From: Ophthalmolycus amberensis
Taxonomy: Eukaryota > Chordata > Actinopteri > Perciformes > Zoarcidae
Assembly: GCA_024529925.1 (NCBI GenBank)
Contig: JAFEUB010001215.1
Coordinates: 558,001 to 622,000 of the forward strand
Reading direction: 5' to 3'
DNA: 64,000 nucleotides
Positions within the stretch are counted from its first letter, which is position 1. Each line of letters begins with the position of its first letter. Both the position numbers and the translations under genes were made by a program. The notes beneath the pieces were generated by a model, which did not search any database, was not told the DNA's origin, and saw only the letters and a program-made list of their open reading frames with translations. Of the stretch, positions 40,349 to 51,459 are shown one piece after another.

Positions 40349-43300
40349 TTGTTGAAATGATGCGGTGAAGCGGTTTCAGTTCAATTGGTATTGTAGTGAA
40401 ACAAAGTCCTTTCGTAACCATGTGTTTAAGTGGCATTTCTACACTTAACATCTCATATTTCTCTCTACCTTTAACAGACAATTGTGTTTGCTGTCATTTC
40501 TGTTCCGTGTACATTTTTTGGTTTCGTTACTTTCGTCAAGAAAACTCCCCAAATTGCCCTTTGTGGTGAACATATCTTTGAATATCTAAACCATCACTGC
40601 TACTACAACAATCGTGATACCTTTTTAAAAAATAAACATGGGTTAGGTGTGTCATCTTCAGCAGAACATTGACCAGTATGAATCAATAGCTGTTCAGCTT
40701 TGTGTGAAATTACCTTAATATCCGCCTTTGAGCTATAATTTTTTGCCAAGAACCGTCCTGATTAAAAGACTCATGGGAGAACTGGACCTCCCTGGTGTTT
40801 CCTCTCAAACACCTGTGTTTAAAATCTGTTCCTGATAGGGTCAGGTTAATCTGACCAGCCTACCAGATCCCTGTAACTGCCTGCAATAGTTGAGAGGCGA
40901 AGCAGGCCATTAGCCCGGAAGCAGAGTGGTTAGGATGGCGTGTGGGGTCAGCCAACCACTAATTCTGATTATATAATAGCCTTTAGCACATTCGCACAGG
41001 TTCCTTTTCTTAGGTATAGCTTTGGTTTCCTGTTGACATTTCTGTGCACACTACATGAGCTCACGCATGTCTTAAGATTCCAATCTGAAGCTTTTTGTTC
41101 TGAAACAAAGTAGCATAGCAGATGATAGTGATTGGAGGCATTATTACGATTCATTCTGCGAGCTCTGTTTTCTGTTGCCTTTATAATGAGCTGGTCCAGG
41201 GCCCAAACCCTTGGGAGCAGCATAATCACAGTTTAATGAGCTGCATCAGGACCAGCGCCGGGAGATGAGGGATTTAGAGAGTTCCTGGCGAGGTCATAGG
41301 CCCTACCTGTTACCCCGAATGCTCCCATAAACCAACATCTGGATTTAACGGCAATAAAGCACAATTTGTGTTTACGCCTGTTTTGGGTTTTGCCAATACA
41401 TCTCATTTTTACAAAAGTAAGGTCTGCAGTGTTCAACTGCGTCATTTATTTTGGTTCTCCGACTGTTGTACATATGCAGTAACGCAGGAGGTATGTGAGG
41501 TGCCCCTGGGATGTACAGCAGTTAATGTAAATTCCATTAATGTGGCATTTTGATTTCAAAAAAATATTTTTTTTCATTATTGAATAAAAGTTGTTTTGTC
41601 CCCCGCCATCATTTTATTTTCATTAAAATGCTACTTTTCACATGTAGTCACTGTATACTTCAGTTGCACCGGATGAGTGTCACAACAAGAACAAACACAT
41701 ATTACGTGGGGAGAAATAGAGGTGACACTGGCAGATTACACTGATAAAGTGCAGCGAGAATGCATTGAGTGCATGAAAAGAGCGGGTGCTGTCCCCTACA
41801 GTTAGATGAGACTACCGGTGTTGCCAACTTGGCCAATTGGCTTGCCTTTGTTGTGTTTGACTTCAAGCATAACAACGAGTTTAAGCACGAGGAAGAAGAA
41901 TTATGCCGTACAATCGTACGGATTGTGCCAAAGCAACGACAAGCTGACAAAGTAGGCCTATCACAGGAAGCGGATTAAAGAAGCTCCCTCATATATGATG
42001 TGGACAGCATCTTTAGCAGTGAAGAAAATGCCAATGCTGTGTTGCGCTCTGCTGTTCAACTTTGTTTTGACCAGTAAATTGACATCCCTTTTGTTTGCCT
42101 TGCAATGATTTGGGTGTGGACATGTCAAACTATTCCGGTGTCAGATGGTTATCAGGGGCTTAAGTTTGACGATCCGGGAAGAATGAGTCTACCTTGTGCA
42201 CCTGAATGTAGGATTACAGAGTCTCCTTGAGACCATTTTTGACATGTCTGACAAGGCGACGAGGTCATATAAGAGTAAAGGCAAATCTGCACACGAACCT
42301 TAAAAAAGATCTACCCATGTGACACATAATGCTGAACAGTAACTGAAAAAAAATACACCTGTGTTTTCCTGGAAGAGTATTTTTCAGTTATGGTCAAAGT
42401 AGACCAGGAACTCCTTCAATGTAATGCCCAACATATAGCGAACGCTACAGAAGAAGGGATTGGTCTCATGTCATATCACACGTTGAGGCGTACACATTGG
42501 TTCTCTGCTTGTGCATCTGTCTCTCTTGCGCACACGCACAGTCTCCATAGCCAAGTCAGGATGTATTTTGGTTCCCTCTGAATGGAAACTGACTGGAAGG
42601 AGACCCTTCCCCGGAGGCAGCTCTCTGAGCCACCGACAGCCAAGACGTATTAAAGGACAGAGTGTGTTTGTACAAGTGTTTCACACAGGACCAGGCCCAG
42701 ACATATTTCTGAATGAGACCAAGTGACGGACGATTTCGGGAAACTATTTTTTTTTCCTCTCTGATGGGTCCGGTCAGATTCCAGGGTCTTCAGACGCCTG
42801 CCTCACTTCTCAGGAATTCATTTGCAGGCACTACCGTTCTACACCTGTGGCCTTGCATTATTTCCTGCAGTTTCTCTTGCCCAGATGTTTTGTCTAGCAA
42901 ACATTCATGCAAACTCAATTAATCGCTAATAGACATCTACGATGGTTGCTATGATATTTTTACTGCAACTGGACCACCCGCTCCCAGGTTTATTTAAAAT
43001 TCCAGCACCTAATTGATTATAAAAGAGGCTGAAATGTAAACTGCATTTTTGCAGGGCCAGGTTCCTTTTTGTTGCTCTCTTCATATCTTTGGGTTTGGAC
43101 GAGAGAAGACAGAAAGCTATGAGCAGTCGGCTCCACCACACTGAGGATCTATACTAATTGATGACATGTGTGTAAGGAGGAAACTTGACTCTGAGCTAGT
43201 GTACGAAACAAACAGGCCACCTGCTGCGGTTTTGGAGAAAGCTGACTTCATCTCCCACCACAGTGGAGGCCTTTCTGATTCAGCCAGTTCAAATGAGGAC

Positions 43301-44471
43301 ACGTTGGCCAGAGTCCACGAGTCAATCGATCAACTTGTTCAAACTAAAGTCCAATGTTGAAAAGGTTTGTGCAGGGTGGAAATGTTACCTTTGCAGCAGC
43401 AGAAAATGGTCCACGTCCAAGATGTAATGCATATATTTTCTATGGGGGAACAACTTTAGGGCAAGATCATTAATCACTGTTTCTAGAATAAAGAGAATCC
43501 AGCATGTAGAAGTATTCCGTCAATGGAAGTTTTTTTCACTATTTCATTGTGTGCTGTTTGGCAAGACAAAGTTTCACCTTTTTCCAATAATGGATATCTC
43601 ATTTTGGAAGAAAATGTTCGAAGGTTATTGCAGCCAAATTGACCCATATGTAATTTTGAGGATTTCATTAAATGTCTCTGGCCTGCAGTCATTAAACGTC
43701 CTTTGTTTGCTCTTTAGCCAAATACACGCTCATGAGCTAAGTGCAATTACGCTGCTTTCCTTTTCAACATTTTCTTCTCACTCTGGACAGTTTTGTACAT
43801 ATCAACGCACAGCTCAGTGGAACATCCTGGGGAGAATTAGCTAAAACCTCTGAGTCTGCACTGTCTCTCTCCCCCTGTAGTCGAAAGAGACAGGCCCGAG
43901 GCGGCTTCCAGCTACCACACACACACAACTGTGCTTGTCACTCCCAGGACACAGCACAGTCAGTGGCTTGGACGGTACACAGATAAGATAACACACGGCC
44001 CAGCCACTTCCCCTTTTCCCACATTTATCAAAAACGAGCTCCAGCCACCTCATGTGAACTGTACATACAGTACATTATGTCTGCCATGGTATCTGTCACA
44101 CTTGGTGGTATCTATAAGACTGAAACATGTGACATGTTGCAACCACATGGAGTCCGACCTGCTTTAGGGGATTTTAGTCAATGGTTTGCACAAACAACTT
44201 GACAAATTGCCACATATGTTACTGCAAGAAATATGTCTCTCTCAAGATCTGACATGATTTGTTTTTACAGAAAAATGTTTTCGACCACATACATTTTAGA
44301 TTTTGTTATCTGCCAAGTGCCCCAGGGACTTTGCGTACAGGCTGTAGCCGTCACCTAACATGTGTGAACACGTTCGCCTGTGCAGACACCCAGTGTATAA
44401 GTAGGACCACATCCACATCCCTATTTCTGTCTCACACCATGTCTGCATGTTAGCAGCATTTTAGCGCCGCT

Positions 44472-44960
44472 CATAGACTATAAAAGTAAAAGACGTTGCC
44501 TCTGGGCCTGAAAAGTGAACCCAATGCGGAAGTGCCTTGAACCTGCATTCTTCCTATATGTCCATCAGGGAGCGACTTCCCTTATTGCGAAAGATCTCAT
44601 TACGTAAGTCTTTTTGAGAAAATGACTCAAATTACCTCAGAAAACATTGTAAACATGAGTTCATGGTCTCAATAAACTGTATTGAAGTTCTCTTCAATAC
44701 AGCATGATGTTCATTTGTAAATTATGGTGCCATTTAGAGTAAATTAGAAAATAAAGCTGGTTATGCTTTAAGATATGGCTACCTTGTGATGGACAAGTTG
44801 CTGCCATGGCCACTTGTGCAATGATAGAGGTGTAGCAGCGCATATCCATTCATAGTTCCACCCACTTTTCCAAGTATGGTCACTTTTTTTGGCACTGGCC
44901 AAAATGCCAAACTCAAGGCTTCAAAACAGTAGTGCGTCCACTTCTTATATACAGTCTATG
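44472..44960. mobile_element. MITE-like element with terminal inverted repeats (full copy)
   Basis: The left end begins CATAGACTATAAAAGTAAAA and the right end finishes TTCTTATATACAGTCTATG, which are imperfect inverted complements. The internal 440 bases are non-coding. A second copy of the interior and right end occurs at 14.3-14.9 kb. Size and structure fit a non-autonomous DNA transposon of a type frequent in fish. I see no obvious target-site duplication. Confidence 0.7.
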
Positions 44961-45439
44961 GCAAAGCTTAGTTTCCAATGGACAGTCACTAGATACTAAT
45001 GTGGAATAAATAGACTGAAGGCGTAAAAGAAAATGCAAGCTGTTAAGCCATGATTCTGCCATGAATTGATTAAAATAGAAGTATGTGTATAAACACGGAC
45101 AACTGAAAAACGTGGCTACAACGGCGCCTGTGTAGACACGCCGACGACTCCCCAAGTTATTCTATTCACTTTGGCCTTATCATCACTAACCTGTCATACT
45201 GAAAAACTGATTCCAAATAGTTTGAACGGTTTTATAGAGTAAAAAATACATATTATATGCAAAAATTCTGTACTTACAATCCTCTTACACAAAAAAAACA
45301 ATACACACCCAGTTTGACGATCTGTGTGTGAATGACTCAATCACTATGGATATAATAATTTGTTCTAGCAGCTCAGCAGTAGATGAGACCTGGAATTCTA
45401 TCAAAACTGCGCTCACAATAGTGCACGAATACTCCCTCT

Positions 45440-45456
45440 CACACACACACACACAC
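45440..45456. repeat. (CA)n microsatellite
   Basis: About eight CA units. Confidence 0.92.
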
Positions 45457-46954
45457 CTCCTCTTTATTACCGTACACTCCAATCTATTTGCCATGTGCGT
45501 GGGAACTCCCTGCCAAACCTTTACTGTTCTTCCCTCTCTCTTTTCTGAACTTGTCAAATCATTTAAAGTGAATACATGTCACATAAATTTCAGTCCTTCA
45601 TTTTTATAATAATGGCTTTTCAGTATTCAAGGCATCGGTCTGAGTCAATGTGGCGTTGTAAAAACCTTGTCTTTGACCTACAATAACTGATTAAAGACCA
45701 TCCACCATCTGCACCAGAGGGAAACGTTCCATATAACCTTTTCCAGAACTTTCCAGACTTACTGGTTTGAAACCCAGAGGAGCACAAATCACTGTGAAGA
45801 CTGGCTGAAGTGGAAAGGGGGACCAAAATCAAGCAAAACCTTTTTCTCATCACAGCATGTCATCGCAAGTGGAGAGCAGCACGAGCCAAAGTATTGCAGT
45901 AAAGATGCAACAATCAGAGCAAAGCAATAAACTGCACATGCAGAGAGTTGATATTATCTTGGCAAGGTGTACGAGAAACCTGTGGAAACCCGTTCACGGT
46001 TGTCTGAACAAAATGTACAGTATTACTTGTCCAAACAATAGGTCAAATACTGTTGAATTGTGGCCCTTTTCCAGGCCATTATCATCAGCATACAGAGAAG
46101 CAATATGAGCAAATAATAAAAAAAATCCGAAACCTAAGTGGAGGTGTAGATCATCCTGGACGCACACGGACAGCAGCTATAAGCGCTCCTGTGACAGCTC
46201 TAGAGGAAAATAAACATGACCACCAAGAGATAAGCATTTCTAATCCTCAGGAATAAATACACAGGGATGATGGTGGCTGAGTGACAGCTTAAAGACAGAG
46301 CCTGTTTGTATGGGCGTACTTCCTCATGGCAACATTACTCTCAGGCTGCGCGTACAGTTGTCAGGCGCTTTTTTTCTCTCTCTGCAAATAGCACCACTCT
46401 CTCAACACAACCTGCACATTAGTCCTGTTTTTAAAAATAATGCCCAACAGATGAAATTATAGTCAACATATTAGCACAAGATGCTAAATAATGCCTGATT
46501 TCTGAGTGCATACACACAAAAAGCCCATAAAACCCACACACACTCAAACGCAAGCCTGATGTTAATGTGAAAACCACACGTTACTGTATAATCTCCCCAT
46601 TTATAGCGGTAATTGTCAGTCAAGCTGTTTTATGTCAAGCTGTCCACTGTAAAAGTACAAGTGTGCCGGGGTGAGTGCCATCGCAGGTATGAGTGGATCA
46701 CATTTCATGGAGAATATCTTTTTAGCAGATGGTAGACTTTACAGGAAAAGTTATTATGATTGTTGTGGACTCTGATTGGCAGCCACATTGTTAACGTTGG
46801 AAAGCCAGTGGGATGCTGAGAAGGAAGGTGAGAGGCGAAGGAGAGAGCACAAAAAGAAGCGTGTGCACGCACAGGCTTGTGAACCAACCAGTCTGCACAT
46901 GCATGATTTCAGACACACAACAGTTCATGCATGTGCAAAACAAACAGACACGTC

Positions 46955-47200
46955 AGCCATGCTAGCGGCATAGCTCGAAGGATGGCAATGTCTATCACTT
47001 CGACGATGGACCAATCAAATACCTGCGAAACTAATGACATTGCCATCGGACTCAGCTGTACTTTGTGTCTAGGGCTAATTTTAGCACGCTAACATGCTAA
47101 ATGATGGTGCACATGGTAAACATTATACCTGCTGCTAAACATCAGCATGTTGGCATTGTCATTGTAAGCATGCCGACATGCAGCACCATTGACACTACTT
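46955..47200. repeat. Dispersed repeat with GCTAACATGCTAA words, copy D
   Basis: It contains GCCATGCTAGCGGCATAG, CAAATACCTGCGAAACTAAT, TCAGCTGTACTTTGTGTC, GCACGCTAACATGCTAA and AAACATCAGCATGTTGGCAT. It shares blocks with copies B and C and is the most complete representative here. Confidence 0.6.
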
Positions 47201-47533
47201 TTAATCTACGGTTCATACATTTCACTCCCAGAGTGTAAGAATAGTGCACTACATAGTAAATAGGGTGTGATTTCGGATCTATCCTTTGTCTTGTTTCATA
47301 CTGCGACCGCTTTCTAGAGCTGAAACTTTTCCGGGATAAATCCTTAAAACAAACTTTTCAAATGCTTGCCTTCTGCATTGTGCACCATTCTGAAGTTGTA
47401 GGACACACACAAAGTTACTCAAGTCCACACATTCAACCCACATGAAGAGAGATGAGTCTACTGACACATTTAGACCAGACCACCCAACTACTCTGACAAA
47501 GAATACCCTGGTCTATGTGTGCATGAGTGAGTG

Positions 47534-47574
47534 AGTGTGTGTGTGTGTGTGTGCGTGTGTGTGTGTGTGTGTGT
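47534..47574. repeat. (GT)n microsatellite
   Basis: GT units with one GTGCGT interruption, preceded by GAGT quadruplets. Confidence 0.95.
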
Positions 47575-47872
47575 CCACTCCTCAGGCTCCAGACAGGCTC
47601 CTCTCCATGCTCAACGCAAACACAAAGTCAGACGATGTAAGCTGAGATAGGACAACTTAAAAATTGGGGGGTATGACCCTTTAAAAGGTCCTTTTGAGCT
47701 GAATGAGCAAGTGAGAGACCAAGACAGAGAGGAGGATATTAGTGCTTGTCATCAGATACCATGACTAATGGTGGTGTAATAGTGGTGTGGATAAACTTGG
47801 ACACATACAGCACACCACAGGCCTGACTGACGCACCCTCCGGCCTGGAAATCTATGTGTGTGGCCTGAGAGT

Positions 47873-47977
47873 CCCCCCCCCCCCCCACCCCACCCCACAC
47901 CCCCCCACACACACACACACAATCGCTCTCCCCCTCTCGCTCTCTCTCTTTCTCTCTCTCTCTCTCTCTTTCTCTCT
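47873..47977. repeat. Composite low-complexity block: poly-C, CCCCA, (AC)n, (TC)n
   Basis: A 14-base C run, CACCCCACCCC units, a short C run, seven AC units and then about 50 bases of TC-rich repeat follow one another. The minus strand is a G-rich to GA-rich tract with several G runs. Confidence 0.95.
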
Positions 47978-50609
47978 TTAAACCTTTTTTTCTGAGCCTT
48001 TATGGCTTGTTTTCTTTCTTTCACAATTTGAGATTAGAGAGCGAGAAACAGCAGCCACGAAAAAAAAGAAACTCACAATGATTTTGCCTTCCTCACACTA
48101 TTCTGACTTTGCACGTCTCCCTCTCTCCTTCTTTTTCTTCCCACTTCCTCCACTCTTTGCCAGCTTCTGGTCTGCGTCCACAGTTTAAAAGGCTTTGCTG
48201 TAACGTGGCGTAGCAGCAGCAAAATGGAAATCCTGCCTTTTTTTTCTCTTTCCTGTCGCCTACTCTGCAGCCCTTCACCTCTTCCCTGTCAAATTCACCT
48301 CTCCATTCCTCTCCTGGCCTTTTCCTCCTCTCCCACCTCCTCCTGCCTTGCTGTTATGTTCTCCATAATGCTTCGATGGCTCCTCCTCTGAACGGGGGAA
48401 ATAATTCAGGCCGCTGGCATGCATGGCAGGTGCTGCAGCTGGACACTGCACCTGCAACTCCAAAAAACAAGCTGACGGGTGCATGTTCGAGAACCTTTTC
48501 AATGCATGTGTATGTGTGTACTGGGCATGCATTTTAGCCTGTGTCAAGTATTGTTCTCATACATCAAACTTTTTTTTGCCATTTTTCCTCTCTATTTCCC
48601 GCCTTTTTACTTTCCTACTTATTTGTCCTTTGTTATTCTCACACGTGTGCAATCATACAGGCAGCGTAAGGCAATCAATGTGACAGTGCTAAGAAGAGCA
48701 GTGTCTCTCTATAGGTTCCAATCAGGCACAAAAAGACTCTATGGGAGCCTGTAAGTACCATATTTGTGTTATAAAGACAAGAATACCCGAGGCACACAAG
48801 CATAATTTGTGCAAAATTGCATTTGGCACCCTGGGAGTTACCGCCATGACCCCAGCTCTTCAGCAAATTCAACCTGCCAAAACGGCCTTTTTGATTGAGG
48901 TTTATGGGAGAGAAGGTATGAAATAAAATAAAACCGAATGATGGAAAATAACATTGCACTTTTCATTTTGATTGATGGCAAGTGCTGCTTAGTTGCTGCA
49001 CCTCCCCGCCGCCATAAATTACAACATAAATCACGTAATTAGCAGAGGCAACCTCCAGAGGGTTTCTAAATGCACGTTTGCAAGCCTTGGAAGGAGGTCA
49101 ATAAATCTCCAGAGAGACTTTTTAATTGAATTGGTGGTTGGTTTTAATGGACCGTGATGTTTGTATGATTGTATTTCTGCTCAGATTAACAGGCATAACT
49201 GCATCGGTACGTTGCAACGCTGAGTTTTGCAGCAGGTTCTCTCTTGCAGGTAGATGTTTTCAATTACCAGCATAATGTGGTATCACATGTGCAGCGGCTC
49301 TTAAAGGTGGAATCCAGTCAGGTAATAGGGACCTGTGAAAGGCACTTTACAGGGAAGAATAGAGTTTCAACAAGCTATTGTTGTTTCTAAGTGGCAGAGA
49401 AGGGTGCTCTCTCTCTCCCTGACTGAGAACGCATGACATTTGCAGTGGTGAGAGATATTCCACAGGGAGGTTTTTCTGTGGAAATACACCAGTGCAGGAT
49501 GTAAGGCTTTGGGGGTCAACCCCTGCTGGCTGGAATTAATGGAAACCATAATTACCTCCGCACTAACGAGCCGGTTGTCTTGAGCCGCGGCCAGGTGTTT
49601 AAGCGGGAAACAGTATGTGACAATTTGGGTTTGCTGTTCACCCATCATGCACACAAGCTCAGTGCGAGAACCTGAGTCTGTGAGCAAACATTTTGGCGGC
49701 CGTCAGCGCTCTTCTCTCACCACATCCATCCATCTTCCTGAGACGCCTCCTGTCCCACAGCACCACAGCTTTCCCACCTTGGGAGCCAGATAGGAAGCTG
49801 CGGTATGGTTTTCACATTTGCTATTCCATGACGGCTTCACTGTACCCAGTGTACCCAGTGGCAAATGCAGAAGTGCTCCTTGGGGTGCAAATACCTCTGG
49901 GTGGTCATCATTGTTTTAGAGTATGTGCAATTATGAGCCTGTATCTGTTTTGACATGTTTTGTACTCTCTGTGCATCTGTGTGTATGCATCAACATCTGT
50001 GTCAGCGGGTGTGTGTGTGAACTTGCCATGAACAAGATGACAGATTGGGTTGCTGGGCGATGCCCTGGGGGCCCCTTGGGCTTGCTCAGCAGGCACGAAC
50101 TGAGCGCACTGGTCCCCAGACAATACACTACTGTGCTCTGCTCTGCACCTGTGTTGTGTTTTCATGCTGACAAAGATGTGCTTTCCTCTTCGTGGGCTAA
50201 AGATCTGCTTTGTTTCCATGACTCAGAGACTAAAATAGTAAAGCTGCCACCAACTCTGAACCGAGGCTCTTTGGAGTAAAAAAGGCCAAATAACTTTGAG
50301 CACACAAACACAGTGACTGGTTAGCGGATGGGCGGTATGCGGATTACTCACTGTGTAAAACTGACACACAAATGCTGAGTGAACGCAATTAACTTGGCTT
50401 TGATTTTCAGCTCAGTATTTTGCAATGTGTAATAAAATACAAATATTTTGAGCACAGAGTCATTGGATACCGTATGTTCTTACCATCAATTGATGCAACC
50501 GTTTATAATCTACAAACTGGAGGGAGGTGAGAGATTTACAAAGTTTACAATGATGACATCCAAACTGTAAGTATGTAATGCATTGATTATATGAGCCATT
50601 TGTTTCAAT

Positions 50610-50623
50610 GGGGGGGGGGGGGG
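50610..50623. repeat. Poly-G run (14 bases)
   Basis: Uninterrupted G run followed by ACGGACGCACGG. Confidence 0.95.
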
Positions 50624-51331
50624 ACGGACGCACGGCAACGTCAAGACAGTAACTCACCACTTCAAGTTCAAAACACCAAACAGAGAATATTTATCCATTT
50701 GTTTTATTTTATTAATTTACTTGTGATGTTGTCACTGCTATGATAAAAAAACGAATTGAAGCATTAAAGAGCAGGAAAGCAGGTCTGTGTCATTTTCTGG
50801 TCAGTCACTATAATGTGAAGATCATCGAATAATCAAAGAAAACAAACTACTGCCCCCTTGTGGATTTAGAGAGTGCAGTGACTGTGGGCTTTCAAGTCAA
50901 GTAACAATGAAAGGTTGACTGACTACCAAACATCCTAATTATCATACTCATCAAACCATTCCGTGACCCCTCGTGTCCTTTGCACTCTATACTCATTTAT
51001 TCAGGTTTTCCCTTTAATTTGCCAGCCATATGTATCTTACAGCATTATACCTCAGGCCAAGTTAATCTTCATACATTGTGTTATTTGTGCTCATGAATGT
51101 TGTTGCCTGAAGAATGTAATCTAAAAAAAACAACCAACCAGGAACCTCTTATGTATTTCTGTGAGTCTACAGTCCCGTGTTTCAATATGTATGTGAAATA
51201 CAGCAGGATTTTCCTTTTTTGGGGATTCACTAGAGCTTCATTGTGTCCATCATGAGTCCTTGAGGAAAAGTCTCACACGGTGACACAGATGAGGATGGCG
51301 TGAACGAGCATATCTTAAAAATAAAAGATCA

Positions 51332-51337
51332 TTTATT
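51332..51337 (-). terminator. Candidate polyadenylation signal of dennd2a
   Basis: An AATAAA hexamer on the minus strand lies about 91 bases after the dennd2a stop codon. If used, the 3' UTR would be only about 110 bases. It is the first canonical hexamer downstream of the stop, so the 3' end is probably near 51,310-51,320. Confidence 0.6.
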
Positions 51338-51427
51338 TTGTTGGATCTCTGCAGTCCGCGAAGTCTTTCCTTGTTTCAGTGCTTCTTCTTTTTAGTTTGT
51401 GTCTCTTTGTGTGCAGTTATAGTGGCC

Positions 51428-51459
51428 TTATTTCTTGGAAAGAAATTTCATTTTGTTTC
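51428..51459 (-). CDS. dennd2a: dennd2a terminal coding exon 18 with stop codon
   Basis: The 32-base terminal coding segment completes GNKMKFLSKK and a TAA stop at 51,428-51,430. The family normally ends GLGNKMKFLHKK, so the reading is secure despite the small size. The acceptor is TGCTCTAG, preceded by a long run of T on the minus strand. Confidence 0.96.

Larger units (their letters stand above)
30601..41000. other. Gene-free stretch (30.6-41.0 kb)
   Basis: No exon recognised. It holds two AC repeats, copy C of the GCTAACATGCT-type repeat, a GA repeat, and a pyrimidine-rich stretch at 35.70-36.05 kb. A 169-codon plus-strand frame at 33,643-34,152 is the longest open frame outside dennd2a except for shadow frames, but it matches nothing I know. 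Confidence 0.55.
41001..51310. other. Gene-free stretch downstream of dennd2a (41.0-51.3 kb)
   Basis: It contains the full MITE, copy D of the GCTAACATGCT-type repeat, and GT and composite C/AC/TC repeats. Non-repetitive stretches with homeodomain-type ATTA cores occur at 41.15-41.36, 42.78-43.07 and 48.76-49.17 kb. No coding exon was recognised between these and the dennd2a polyadenylation signal. Confidence 0.55.
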
